DNA of 64,000 nt from Proteiniclasticum sp. (GCF_003514505.1 NZ_DOPX01000014.1:1-64000), one strand, 5' to 3'; shown: positions 26,301 to 35,751, counted from the first letter of the stretch. The notes: generated from the sequence alone by a model not told the origin. Made by a program: numbers and translations.

Positions 26301-29300
26301 ATAAAGAGAATGTCTGAGATCATATCCTGATAAAGCTCCATATCATGGGCTTTTATGTTAAGATACTTCGCTTCCACCTGACTTCTTGTCAGTGCGAATC
26401 TGAAGGAAGCATCACAAGCTTCAGCGTTACCGTATTTTACTACCAGTTCCATCAAAGCTTCCCTGCTCTCTGCAGTAACAGTAACAAAGAAAATTCTGGC
26501 CATCTCTCCCGGTTTAATGCGAATACTGGTCCTCAAGCTGAAGATCGGATCCAGAACAGATCCCACCGTATTGGAAAGAGGCTTTCCTCTTTCTATGACT
26601 TCTGGGTTTCCTGTGTGATGATTTCTTCCTATAAACTTCAGCCTATCTGTTTCGTACTCGATCTCACTGACAGTTTCTCCTTCTATTACTGGTATACTGG
26701 CAATCCAAAGCTTTCTGTCCTGTTCGCTCCTTCTTCTTCTGTTTGCCAGAAGCACCTTATGCTCATGATCATATTCTGTTCTGATGAAAAGGTTGCTGAA
26801 GGCCGGGTGTGCAACATCACTGCCGTGTGATGCACCTACAAGTTCAATGTAGCTGGTGAGCTGAATGATACATGGAGACCCTCCATTGTTCTTTAGTTTC
26901 AGCCTTCTGACCTCAGCGTTATCTCCAGATCCCACAACAATCTCCGTCAACGTTTCAATCTCTCCGTCAGTTCTTTTATAAGAAGCCTTATCTGCAGTGA
27001 AAATCACTTCATATTTCTCAGGTGTTTTGTTTAGTGGCGCATAGGCTGATGACCAGACTTGGTCTGTTTCAATATTTTTTAAATAGAAGAAAGTGCCATA
27101 GTTTTCTGTGATTGGATCTTCTCTCCACCTTGAAATATCAACGTCCTTTGTCCTGCTGTATCCAGTGCCCTGATCCGTAAGTCCAACAAAATAGTTTCCA
27201 TTAGAAAGGATATGCACCTTCGGCAAATCAAAATCAGGCGAGCTGAACTCCCTGTATGAAATCTCCTCGTTGTATATTTTCACCTTTGATACTGGGATTT
27301 TCTCTTTGCTTCCTTTTGTGAATATAAAGTTTTGAGGCACCTTTTCCTGCAGAAGCAGTCTGGCTGACTTCACAAAAGGATTTTCGCCAAACCTCTTCTG
27401 CATAATGTCATCGTTGAGATAATTATTCAATGCCATGAGACTCATCCCTTGGTGATGGGCCATATAACTCCTGATGATTTTTTTATGGGCTCCCGGTTCA
27501 AGATGGTCAAGGGTATAATCCAAAGCTTCATAATATCCGTAGCTTCCTTCCATCCCTTCTGCCTTTAAATGAGTTAAATTCTTATATGCCTCTTCAGGGA
27601 AAACCAAGAGTGCAAGGACTGTAGCATAAGGTGCAATGACATTATCTTCAGCCAAACCTCTTTTTAACCCAAGCCATGGTACACCAATGGCTTTATACTG
27701 ATAATCCAGATTGATGTCAATGACGCCAAATGCAGATTCTGAACTTCCCCAAGGTACTTGTCTCTGTTTCCCGTACTTTATCTGACTTTTTACAGCAAAA
27801 GAATAGGTTTCATCCAGCAGAGTATTCTTATAGCTACGCATGATAAGCAGTGGCATCAGATACTCAAACATCGTGCCACTCCATGAGACAAGGCCTTTGA
27901 ACCGGTCGACCACCGTAAGGGATCTCCCAAGCATAAACCAATGAGTAGGTGGCACCTCACCTCTTGCTATGGCTAAGTAGCTCGTCTGTCTTGCTTCAGA
28001 AGCAAGAAGATCGTAATAGGAGTTCGTCAACCTCATTTCTTCCACATTGTATCCAATATAGAACAAATGCCTTCGCTCGCTGTATAGGGACTTGAACATC
28101 GTGCCTTCGGACAGCTCTGATATTCTTAAGATCAGCTTTTCATAGCGTTCTATGAATTCCGTGGTGAACTGAATGGATTTTATTGCCGCCTCCTTTACTT
28201 CATTCAACCAATCAAGAATTCCTTCCATTGATTCCAAATCACTTTCACAAAGTTCATCCAGCAACTGATCACAGCAATCCACTATGCGTTTTCCAAGTTC
28301 AGGAAGGTCATGTAAAGGGGTATTGGTTCCAATGAGAACCATAAGCTTTGCAAAAACTGGATTCATTTCAACATGGGTAACTTGACTATTCGATAGGGAT
28401 GATGCCATGACCCAAGGCATGAACAGCTCCATTTCCTTCAGCAGTGAGTCTCCCTGATGCCGAAGCTTCAATGCCCACTCCTTCCGGGATGATTCAGATT
28501 GATGTGAAATCTCAGTGAATCTCTTAAGCGCTCTGAACCAAGCCGTCGGTTCAATGACTTCCTGCTTTTCAAAAGAGCTTATGGTCAGTACTGCCTGAGG
28601 AAGTTCTCTATGCTCTTCCATTCCTGCTATGACGGTATCTGTGATACCACGCGCATATGATGAATCAAGGAGAGGCTTTTCCATGTAATCCTGAAGTCCT
28701 TCTATTAATGTAATCAGATAACAAACCAGATTTCCGCTGTCAACAGTAGATACATACATGGGTCTCATGGGTTTTAGAGTTCTCGTATCGTACCAGTTGT
28801 ATAGGTGTCCATTCCATTTCTCCATTTTCTCTATGGTGGTGATGGTTTTAGAAATCCTCTCTATTGCTTCCTTGAGGCCTATATACCCCATGTCTCTTGC
28901 CGTAAGTGAAGCCATCAGCCCCAATCCAATATTCGTTGGAGATGTTTTATGGGCAATGCCTCGATAGGGTTCTTCCTGAAAATTATCCGGAGCCAGATCA
29001 TGGTTTCCTGCATTGGAAAACTCCTCGAAATATCTCCAGGTTTTTCTAGAAGTTTTTCTCAGTTCCAGTAAAGCCTCATTGTTCAGTCTGGTTAATTTAT
29101 TATTTTCATCCCTGCTGATGAGGTAAGCAATAACAGGTGAACTGAGCCAGACCACTGCTAATAATGAACTTAAAAAGAGATTTTCAGGTTTGAAATAATA
29201 AGTAAGTATTACTATGATCAATCCGGAAGTTGCACTTGCCCCCATGGATCTTATATAGCTTTCCAGAGAATTCGGCTGTGCTTTGTCCGCATCTGAAGAT

Positions 29301-32170
29301 GTGACCCATTCGAGCAGATTTTTCTTGGTGAAAAACACTCTTGCAAGTGTTACGGTGATAGCATTTACTGCCTTCACTGCTTGATACGGGAGTAACATGA
29401 TGCTGAGTAAAAACTGAAATACGGATGCTTTTATACCAAAAAATCCTGGTAAATATCTTTTTATGGTATCAGGTCTGAGACCCTCTCTGAAGATTCTAGC
29501 CATGAGTGAAAGCCCCAGAGGTGTACCCAAAGCCAGAATACCAAGACTGAACCAAAAAACACCCGATCCTGGGAGTAAAGTGAATCCAACAATGAAAAGA
29601 AACATCACCGAAGGAGCCATCAGGCTTCTTCTCAGATTATCTATGATCTTCCATTTTGAAACTACTGATAAAGGATTGGATATGGTTGAATGATCCATTG
29701 TATGTAAACTTCGGAAAAGCCATGGTACCAGCTGCCAGTCTCCTCTGATCCATCTGTGCAGTCTTGCCATGAAAGAATTATATTTTGATGGATATGAGTC
29801 TATCAGCTCAAGATCTGAGACCAAGGCCGCTCTAACAAAGGATCCTTCCAGAAGGTCATGACTCAGTATTGCATTTTCAGGCAAAGTTCCCTTTAATACC
29901 GTCTGGAACACTCTAAGATCATAGATGCCCTTTCCGGTAAATATTCCTTCACCAAACAGATCCTGATAAACATCAGATATGGCACTGGCGTATGGATCCA
30001 AACCTTCTTGACCTGTATAGATCCTTGAAAAAACGGATCTGTTTGAGCTGTCACTATCAAAAGATATTCTTGGCTGCATCAAGCCATATCCTTTGGTAAC
30101 AATGCCTTTTTCTTTGTCAATCACTGGACTGTTCAGCGGATGTGCCATTGTCCCAATCATTTTTTTTGCCATCCCTAAAGGAAGCACCGTATCTGCATCA
30201 AGTGTGATGACGTATCTGATATCATTGTCTGGAAGAAATTTATTGGAACTGTAGGAAAAGCTTGTGTCTGTAGAGCCCAGCAGGAGTTCATTAAACTCCA
30301 TCAAAGCACCTCTTTTTCTTTCCCAGCCCGTCCAGGTTTGATCTATTTCGTTCAATATCCTATCTCTATTATAGAAGTAAAAAATATCTTTCTCACCATT
30401 TGAGTATTTGCCGTTCAGCTCCATTATTCTTAATGACGCTTCCTCTATGATGCTTTCATCACTATCGATGGTCTCATAATCAGAGTCTTTGAACGCACCA
30501 ATTAATGCAAAAAATACGTTCTTTTCCCTGTTTCCAAGATAGTGGTTCTCCATATTCTCCATAAGCTCCCGCACCCTCTTCCTATCGGGGATGATTGCTG
30601 GAATTACGACTATGGTCCGCATACTATCTGGAACTCCTTCTTTAAGCTCAAGTCTTGGGAATACTGCAGGCTTTTTTACTCTGTTCACAATCCAGTTGGC
30701 TATGGATATGACGATATCAGAAACAGGAATAATGACCGCAATCGCTGTGAGAACCATGATTAAAATATCATTGGAATCTGCATGGGTCCTCGAGTATGAG
30801 ACTGCCATCAGTGTCAATAGAATTGTGAACGATACAATAGAGAGCATATAAATCGCACCCTGGCTTTCGACAAACCTTCTTCTGATTCTGGTGAAGTATT
30901 TAATATGCCTTTCCTGTCTTTCTTCAAGCAAGGAGAGCCCATCTCCGATGATATAATATCCAATATGTCTGGTATGATTCATGTTGTCAGAATCAGCACT
31001 GGCAGCATTTTCAGAAGAGAAAGCTCTTCTGGCCAGGTACAGAGCCTCTTTTCCAATATAGAGCTCAGAAACCCCAAACATTTTAGCAATATGCTCCACC
31101 GTATTCTTGTAATAGAAACGTGATTGAATATCCATACGACTATATGTGCCATCAGGATCCTGTGCTAGTATTTTTTCCAGATTGCTGGCAGCATCAAATA
31201 ACTCTGTCCAGTTCATCCCTGAAAGGTACTTGAGACTTATAATGCAATTTCCAATCCCCACCGTACTGATCGCCTGAGCATTGTGCTCCTTCTGGGCTAA
31301 GAGTTCTGCTGAAGTATCAAACCTCCCTAGAACCCCATCTATATAACGCAGGACATCAGAATAGCTTTTTCCAGATCTTCTCAGTCTATAGAAGAGATGT
31401 TCCACAAAAGAGGAATTAGGTGTCTCTATCATACTGCTGACGGCTTTGTTGCCTTTCTCAAATAACGCGCTGATTTCGTCGGAGGTCATATGGTCCAATA
31501 AAGCCCACTCCTCAACCATTTCATCTGCAAGATTCCACTGCTTTTTTGTTTCTATGATATCCTCACATATCATCCTGATATTTTCCAGGAGTGCTAGCTT
31601 TAACATAGCTGGCATTGCATAAATCTCACGTTCCAAAAGTACATTATGAGACTGATATGCTTCCAAATACTGGAGCAGGACCTCCTCCTCGATACGGCCT
31701 TGTGTATGGCTGACCAGCTCCATCATAAGTACTGAGATTCGTGTAACATTTTGATATGGACCTTTTCTTAAGACCGGAAGCTCAAAATAGCTTTTCTTAG
31801 ACATGTTTCTTCGAAGTCCATTCACCTGTTCTTCCAGCACATAAAAATTATCAAGCAGCCACTCAGCAGCAGGAGGTACTGAGTTTTTTTTAGTCACTTC
31901 CGCATTCAGTTCCATATAAGTCTGTTGGATGTATTTAAAATTGTCATTCATTCGGGAAATAGGCCAGTTCCGTTTGCTTCTTTGTGGTACCACGGAATGC
32001 TCCAATGACATGCTTTTTGCATGTTCCACCAGTTCCTCGACGCTGAGGGAGGCATCTCTGATCTTTATATTCCTTACTCTTCTAATTCTGTACAATACGC
32101 CAAGAAAAACCAAAACCACCAGAACCAAAGCACCTAGGATAACTCTATAGTCTATATCAAGTCTGATCAA
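23339..32170 (-). CDS. Cyclic beta-1,2-glucan synthase
   Basis: The 2943-residue membrane protein matches the NdvB/Cgs family, which builds a linear beta-1,2-glucan on itself, trims it and closes the ring. A membrane helix lies near the N-terminus and two more near 445-510. A GT84 glycosyltransferase domain follows, with LDADT (about 657) and HRWIRGDWQ (about 808), then membrane helices to about 1060. A PF10091 glucoamylase-like domain (about 1090-1500) comes next, and two GH94-type regions run from about 1600 to the end. GDWNDGM near 2620 carries the catalytic aspartate. The TTG at 32170 is chosen for AAGGAGG exactly 8 bases upstream; an ATG at 32239 would run through a terminator hairpin. 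It is a single-gene unit; no glucan exporter lies beside it. Confidence 0.92.
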   Translation of the reverse strand: MIRLDIDYRVILGALVLVVLVFLGVLYRIRRVRNIKIRDASLSVEELVEHAKSMSLEHSVVPQRSKRNWPISRMNDNFKYIQQTYMELNAEVTKKNSVPPAAEWLLDNFYVLEEQVNGLRRNMSKKSYFELPVLRKGPYQNVTRISVLMMELVSHTQGRIEEEVLLQYLEAYQSHNVLLEREIYAMPAMLKLALLENIRMICEDIIETKKQWNLADEMVEEWALLDHMTSDEISALFEKGNKAVSSMIETPNSSFVEHLFYRLRRSGKSYSDVLRYIDGVLGRFDTSAELLAQKEHNAQAISTVGIGNCIISLKYLSGMNWTELFDAASNLEKILAQDPDGTYSRMDIQSRFYYKNTVEHIAKMFGVSELYIGKEALYLARRAFSSENAASADSDNMNHTRHIGYYIIGDGLSLLEERQERHIKYFTRIRRRFVESQGAIYMLSIVSFTILLTLMAVSYSRTHADSNDILIMVLTAIAVIIPVSDIVISIANWIVNRVKKPAVFPRLELKEGVPDSMRTIVVIPAIIPDRKRVRELMENMENHYLGNREKNVFFALIGAFKDSDYETIDSDESIIEEASLRIMELNGKYSNGEKDIFYFYNRDRILNEIDQTWTGWERKRGALMEFNELLLGSTDTSFSYSSNKFLPDNDIRYVITLDADTVLPLGMAKKMIGTMAHPLNSPVIDKEKGIVTKGYGLMQPRISFDSDSSNRSVFSRIYTGQEGLDPYASAISDVYQDLFGEGIFTGKGIYDLRVFQTVLKGTLPENAILSHDLLEGSFVRAALVSDLELIDSYPSKYNSFMARLHRWIRGDWQLVPWLFRSLHTMDHSTISNPLSVVSKWKIIDNLRRSLMAPSVMFLFIVGFTLLPGSGVFWFSLGILALGTPLGLSLMARIFREGLRPDTIKRYLPGFFGIKASVFQFLLSIMLLPYQAVKAVNAITVTLARVFFTKKNLLEWVTSSDADKAQPNSLESYIRSMGASATSGLIIVILTYYFKPENLFLSSLLAVVWLSSPVIAYLISRDENNKLTRLNNEALLELRKTSRKTWRYFEEFSNAGNHDLAPDNFQEEPYRGIAHKTSPTNIGLGLMASLTARDMGYIGLKEAIERISKTITTIEKMEKWNGHLYNWYDTRTLKPMRPMYVSTVDSGNLVCYLITLIEGLQDYMEKPLLDSSYARGITDTVIAGMEEHRELPQAVLTISSFEKQEVIEPTAWFRALKRFTEISHQSESSRKEWALKLRHQGDSLLKEMELFMPWVMASSLSNSQVTHVEMNPVFAKLMVLIGTNTPLHDLPELGKRIVDCCDQLLDELCESDLESMEGILDWLNEVKEAAIKSIQFTTEFIERYEKLILRISELSEGTMFKSLYSERRHLFYIGYNVEEMRLTNSYYDLLASEARQTSYLAIARGEVPPTHWFMLGRSLTVVDRFKGLVSWSGTMFEYLMPLLIMRSYKNTLLDETYSFAVKSQIKYGKQRQVPWGSSESAFGVIDINLDYQYKAIGVPWLGLKRGLAEDNVIAPYATVLALLVFPEEAYKNLTHLKAEGMEGSYGYYEALDYTLDHLEPGAHKKIIRSYMAHHQGMSLMALNNYLNDDIMQKRFGENPFVKSARLLLQEKVPQNFIFTKGSKEKIPVSKVKIYNEEISYREFSSPDFDLPKVHILSNGNYFVGLTDQGTGYSRTKDVDISRWREDPITENYGTFFYLKNIETDQVWSSAYAPLNKTPEKYEVIFTADKASYKRTDGEIETLTEIVVGSGDNAEVRRLKLKNNGGSPCIIQLTSYIELVGASHGSDVAHPAFSNLFIRTEYDHEHKVLLANRRRRSEQDRKLWIASIPVIEGETVSEIEYETDRLKFIGRNHHTGNPEVIERGKPLSNTVGSVLDPIFSLRTSIRIKPGEMARIFFVTVTAESREALMELVVKYGNAEACDASFRFALTRSQVEAKYLNIKAHDMELYQDMISDILFISPRRRIYEEKIKSSHLGQPTFWRYGISGDRPMVLLTMDKTDDVELLHELLKAHEYWRVKDLKVDLVILCKEEYSYINPLYALITEAVYSTQTQDFMNLHRDVFILKSSDMTSEEIDFFYANARMIFEGSRGKMRKQYSSFIMKALGEKSTSTTELGNRTEVRNSRKFQNEIPMLVSNFETEDHEELLFYNGLGGFGENGKSYVIRLEHGKRTPLPWVNVIANPNFGFIVSESGGGYTWSDNSREFKISKWSNDAVGDEPSEIFYIGDESGNLWSGASLPIREEEPYTIEHGFGYSKFLHKSHGLDQELVQFVPVNDPVKISMLRFQNENLTPKIITVTFYMKPLLGVSTEETEMHLVSSQTSGGSLLIENPYNREFAGKVCFIDTSHEDRTVTGDRKEFFGRGGILSPDALVSPGLSGETGAGFNPCGAMQIEIRLEPKETKEFVFVMGIGNNREQADELAVKYKNLLNAKEALDQVKSFWHEKLGAIEVSTPDSAMNIMLNGWLQYQVISCRLYARSGFYQAGGAYGFRDQLQDTLALAATWPAIAKEQIIRHAGHQFEEGDVLHWWHEPSGKGTRTRISDDFLWLPYVTAEYISITGDFGILDSMAPYLEEDPLEDHENERYCQPRISTDKYSLYDHCLRALKNAMRFGVHKLPLMRSGDWNDGMNNIGIDGKGESVWLGWFLFDTLQKFIPIAREMGDALIADEFTHIAADLKDAIESSAWDGSWYLRAFFDDGTPLGSAINTECKIDSLAQSWSVLSGAGDRDRSVKAMQSLENYLVMENEGVVKLLTPPFDSGNSNPGYIKGYLPGIRENGGQYTHAAAWTVAAFARLGEGEKAWNLFKLLNPIHHTRTEEGLMTYKTEPYVMAADVYSEYPHVGRGGWTWYTGSAGWMYKAGLENILGIYRQGDKLIFSPSIPGKWLEYCVRYRYHQTIYEIKFKNPNGLQTGVCEIYLDGNLEAENSIALMDDGFTHDVEVLMNGALQT

Positions 32171-32198
32171 TCGGACTACCTCCTTAGGATTTTCAAGA

Positions 32199-32231
32199 TA
32201 AAAAAAGTCGCCTTTCGTAAAAAGCGACTTT
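32199..32231 (-). terminator. Intrinsic terminator in the leader of the glucan synthase gene
   Basis: On the minus strand AAAGTCGC (32231-32224) pairs perfectly with GCGACTTT (32211-32204), followed by a run of T. It lies about 50 bases after the predicted transcription start and just upstream of the ribosome-binding site at 32179-32185. Because the promoter at 32287-32315 is on the far side, it sits inside this gene's own leader and would act as an attenuator unless opened. Confidence 0.75.
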
Positions 32232-32286
32232 AGCTGCATGTACCTGTTGATTTAATTTTTAACCACGAGTTCTTTTTATTATTTTA

Positions 32287-32315
32287 ATTATACTTTAATT
32301 TATTATAAAAGTCAA
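32287..32315 (-). promoter_or_regulatory. Near-consensus promoter of the glucan synthase gene
   Basis: On the minus strand TTGACT (32310-32315) and a perfect TATAAT (32287-32292) are 17 bases apart. The start of transcription would be near 32280, giving a leader of about 110 bases. Confidence 0.85.
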
Positions 32316-32473
32316 TGTTCTATTCTTCTTTAATATACTTATGAGCATTTATTGTCTAATAATTTTAATTTTATTGTATTATTTTTAAAATAGTTTAGAA
32401 GTTCAGACATTCAAAACTCAATCTTTATATCAATATTTGATTGTCACTTGAATTTCATTCTATCACGTAACTA

Positions 32474-33556
32474 TTAAACATATTTCTTCATCTCATCTAT
32501 GGTTTCCACGACCAGTTGCCTCATGAGCTCTCTCACTGATAAAATTTCAGACACCCGGTAGGCATTAGCACCTGCAAAAACAAGGCCTTCTTCTCCATGA
32601 ACTGAGTGCATGAGTGCGTCTGAAATGCAGTAGGGAGTAGTCTTTGGATCACAGGGTATGAGGCAGTTATAGCATCTTTTTACAGGTATCCTGCCTGCGT
32701 CCAGTTTATCGGTAAAAGTATTTCTGATGGCCCTTCCCGGCATGCCCACTGGGCTGTTCACCAGTCTGATGTCTTCCTTTTTTGCATTCACATAAGCCAT
32801 TTTGAACTCAAGATCCGCGTCGCATTCCTCTGTTGCTACAAACCGGGTCCCCATCTGTACGCCTGATGCGCCGAGTTTCAGGTACTCTGCAATATCTTTG
32901 CCGTCATAAATACCTCCAGCCACAACCACAGGAATCTTCACCTGGTATTTTTCTTCAAAAGGCTTCAGTTCTTCCAGCACTTCTTTCAGGATGTCCTTCA
33001 GATCCATATAGCTTCCGCTTTCCATGACTTCCTTCTTAAACCCTAAGTGTCCTCCTGCCATTGGCCCCTCCACTATGAAAAGATCCGCAGGAATCCCGAA
33101 CTTCTTATCATAAACCTTCGATATCAGCTTCGCTGCTTTTCCAGAAGACACCACTGGAGCAATCTTTGTTTTTGTCCCCTTGACCATTTCTGGAAGCTCC
33201 AGCGGAAGACCCGCTCCAGTGACAATGAGATCAATGCCTTCCTCCACAGCGGTTTTTATGAGTTCGTCATAAGCAGTCATAGCAGCCAGAAGATTCACGC
33301 CGATGATTCCCTCAGGTGCAATGTCTCTTGCCTTTCTGATTTCTGCCCTTAACGCTCTTTTATTGGCTTCCAGATTGTTCTTTAGAAAATCCTCTTCCCG
33401 ATAGCCAATCTGGACTCCCGAGATGATGCCGATACCACCTTCTTTCGCCACGGCTCCCGCCAGTGAAGAAAGTGAAATCCCTATCCCCATACCACCTTGT
33501 ATAATAGGCCACTTAGGCAATAGATTTCCGATTTTTAGATGATTTAAAAGTTCCAA
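32474..33556 (-). CDS. Nitronate monooxygenase / FabK-like flavoprotein
   Basis: The 360-residue protein is a TIM-barrel FMN enzyme of the NMO/2-nitropropane dioxygenase family. It begins with IIQGGMGIGISLSSLAGAVA (about 18-37). It has VEGPMAGGHLGF near 165-176, VVVAGGIYDGKDIAEYLKLGA-type phosphate-loop sequence near 213-233, and GVQMGTRFVATEEC near 235-248. FabK enoyl-ACP reductases share this fold, and the family is often misassigned. With no fab genes nearby, nitronate oxidation or an unknown reductase activity is equally likely. It also has a cysteine-rich patch CYNCLIPCD near 296-304. It is monocistronic as far as I can see. Confidence 0.85.
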   Translation of the reverse strand: MELLNHLKIGNLLPKWPIIQGGMGIGISLSSLAGAVAKEGGIGIISGVQIGYREEDFLKNNLEANKRALRAEIRKARDIAPEGIIGVNLLAAMTAYDELIKTAVEEGIDLIVTGAGLPLELPEMVKGTKTKIAPVVSSGKAAKLISKVYDKKFGIPADLFIVEGPMAGGHLGFKKEVMESGSYMDLKDILKEVLEELKPFEEKYQVKIPVVVAGGIYDGKDIAEYLKLGASGVQMGTRFVATEECDADLEFKMAYVNAKKEDIRLVNSPVGMPGRAIRNTFTDKLDAGRIPVKRCYNCLIPCDPKTTPYCISDALMHSVHGEEGLVFAGANAYRVSEILSVRELMRQLVVETIDEMKKYV

Positions 33557-33707
33557 TAGTTGTTTCCTCCCATAATTCGATTCATTCCCATTATACAGAG
33601 GTATACTTTGATACTCAAAATATTAAGATAGAATTAAGAAAATCGGGAAGGAACTTGTCCGGTCCTACACTTCTTTTTCTTTCTGATGGAACGCATCAGA
33701 ACTCTTT

Positions 33708-34253
33708 TTAAGGCGAGATGAAGATGGGCAAGTTTGGGGGATAATACGTGAAATATCCCATCATGAGAGACAGCGAGATTACAATGAATATTCCCGTAGC
33801 TGCATAAATCCATCGTGGCTTGGAAACTCTATAGACATGAATGGCCAGAAGCTGTGCAACAGGGATGCTGACCATAGAGGAGAAGTTCACCCAGGAAGCT
33901 TCCACTTCAAAGGCGCCGGCCCACACATAATACCAGACCACAATAATAGAAACACCAAAGATCACACTGATGGCCATGGCCTGATGCCATCTTCTGAAGG
34001 AAAGCTTCTTTCTTTCTTTGTACACCAAATAGCCACCTGTCCACCAGAGCACCGTTGGCCAGTAGACCATTTTCAGATGCTCCCAGATGCTCTCGTTCAC
34101 TGGAGCAATGAGACTGACAAAAAAGTTCTCGCCAGACCATTCATAGGCAAAATGAAGCGGTCCAGCAATCATCACAATCACAAAGATCCCTAGAATATGA
34201 TAAGACCTGACAAACCTCATGACCCTTATTTCCCCCATATCTCCATACATCAT
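33708..34253 (-). CDS. DUF6512-like integral membrane protein
   Basis: The 181-residue protein has about five membrane helices (SYHILGIFVIVMIAGPLHFA, a second near 70, and others to the end). It has a conserved-looking APVNESIWEHLKMVYWPTVL segment after the first helix, typical of the DUF6512 family. It has no known function. The start at 34253 is chosen because AAAGGAG precedes the ATG pair. A farther in-frame start at 34316 has no such site, and one at 34196 is also possible. It is divergent from the serpin gene. Confidence 0.7.
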   Translation of the reverse strand: MMYGDMGEIRVMRFVRSYHILGIFVIVMIAGPLHFAYEWSGENFFVSLIAPVNESIWEHLKMVYWPTVLWWTGGYLVYKERKKLSFRRWHQAMAISVIFGVSIIVVWYYVWAGAFEVEASWVNFSSMVSIPVAQLLAIHVYRVSKPRWIYAATGIFIVISLSLMMGYFTYYPPNLPIFISP

Positions 34254-34464
34254 TTCCACTCCTTTTGTCTCCATCGCTACATATACTATAGAACAAAGAT
34301 GCGTACTGGATTTCACAGAATTATTATGGTTTTATTACATTTTCAAAGGACATCCATTAATGAACGAACAATCTTATATAGCACCTAAACTTTTACTCTA
34401 CTGTAACCCATTCATTTATGAGTGGTGTATGATGAATAAAAAAGAGAAGCAGGAGGAATATCTT

Positions 34465-35718
34465 ATGAAAAAAAACAGGATGCCCCAATCAATTGGACTA
34501 CTGCTCAGTATATGTCTCGTATTATCCTTTGCTGGCTGCAAAAAAGCCGTTTCGGCTGAAGGCGGAAACCTCCTCGATGATCTAAAAAAAGAAACGGTGG
34601 AGAAAAGCAGTTCGTTCACAAAAGAATCTACGATGCCAGCGCTGACCTTCTCCTTCAATCTCTTTACTAAGAATCTTCTATGTGAAAACACGCTGATTTC
34701 GCCTCTATCCGTACTGACTTCCCTTGGAATGACCGCCAATGGCGCAAAGAGTGATACGCTTTCCCAGATGGAGGAAGTCTTTGGCATGGATCGGCAATCA
34801 CTCAATCAGCTGCTGTACTTTTATACATCAAAACTTCCACAAAAGGATAAGCTGAAGGTCCATATGGCAAATTCCATATGGTTTCGGGATGGAGACCGGT
34901 TTCAGATCCGCCCTGAATTTCTTCAGACCACAATAAACTACTGTGATGCCGGAATCTACCGTTCTCCTTTTGATGACAGCACAGTGAAGGACATCAACAG
35001 CTGGGTTCGGGAGCGTACAGACGGTCAAATCCCGGAAATCCTTAATGAAATCTCCAGTGACACTGTCATGTACCTTATCAATGCGCTCTCCTTTGATGCA
35101 GAGTGGGAAACCATCTATAAAGAAAATGAGGTGCGTCAAGAATCTTTTCATGCGGATGACGGAACTCTCCAGAATGCCGATATGATGTATTCACAAGAGC
35201 AGCTCTACCTGGAAGATGGAGATGCAAAAGGATTCATCAAGAAGTATGCAGATGGAAACTACGCCTTTGCGGCAATCTTACCACCAGAGGACCTTCATCT
35301 CTCAGCCTATCTTTCAGACCTTACACCAGATAAACTGCGTGAGATTCTGGAGAACCCCATAGAAACCTCAGTTCAGACCATGATGCCAAAGTTCACCACA
35401 GAGTATTCAGTGGAAATGTCCGATATTTTAAAGAGCATGGGGATGGAACACGCTTTTGATGAAGATCTTGCGGATCTATCCGGACTGGGTTCTGCAGGTG
35501 GAAATCTCTATATCAACAGAGTCCTCCATAAAGCAAAGATTGAAGTCCATGAAAGGGGCACAAAAGCTGGTGCTGCTACCGCGGTGGAAATAAACGAAAA
35601 ATCTGCAGCAATTGATCCTCCAAAAACAGTCTTCCTAGACAGACCTTTCTTCTATATCGTTTTTGACACAGAAAGTTACCTGCCGCTCTTTTTGGGCACC
35701 ACCCTCTATGTCAAATAG
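34465..35718 (+). CDS. Secreted serpin, lipoprotein-anchored
   Basis: Serpins trap serine or cysteine proteases by a one-way conformational change. The 417-residue protein begins with a lipoprotein signal ending LSFAGC (Cys25), so it should sit on the outer face of the membrane. The body matches the serpin fold: ISPLSVLTSLGMTANGAKSD near 77-96, YLINALSFDAEW near 200, and the C-terminal FLDRPFFYIVFD. The hinge region ERGTKAGAATAVEI (about 362-376) has the short side chains of inhibitory serpins. Counting from it puts P1-P1' at Lys379-Ser380, suggesting a trypsin-like target. The start is set by AGGAGG at 8 bases. It is monocistronic. Confidence 0.92.
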   Translation: MKKNRMPQSIGLLLSICLVLSFAGCKKAVSAEGGNLLDDLKKETVEKSSSFTKESTMPALTFSFNLFTKNLLCENTLISPLSVLTSLGMTANGAKSDTLSQMEEVFGMDRQSLNQLLYFYTSKLPQKDKLKVHMANSIWFRDGDRFQIRPEFLQTTINYCDAGIYRSPFDDSTVKDINSWVRERTDGQIPEILNEISSDTVMYLINALSFDAEWETIYKENEVRQESFHADDGTLQNADMMYSQEQLYLEDGDAKGFIKKYADGNYAFAAILPPEDLHLSAYLSDLTPDKLREILENPIETSVQTMMPKFTTEYSVEMSDILKSMGMEHAFDEDLADLSGLGSAGGNLYINRVLHKAKIEVHERGTKAGAATAVEINEKSAAIDPPKTVFLDRPFFYIVFDTESYLPLFLGTTLYVK

Positions 35719-35726
35719 ACAGTTCG

Positions 35727-35751
35727 GGAACCTGATCTTCACTCAGGTTCC
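35727..35751 (+). terminator. Terminator after the serpin gene
   Basis: The stem GGAACCTGA pairs with TCAGGTTCC over a 7-base loop and is followed by TTTCATTT. Confidence 0.82.

Noticed and set aside
32171..32239. ATG start 69 bases upstream of the glucan synthase TTG
   Set aside because: It lacks a good ribosome-binding site and would translate through an intrinsic terminator; the TTG has AAGGAGG at 8 bases.
23151..32315. Integrated element with attachment-site duplication at tRNA-Arg
   Set aside because: No second copy of the tRNA 3' end and no integrase were found across the region.
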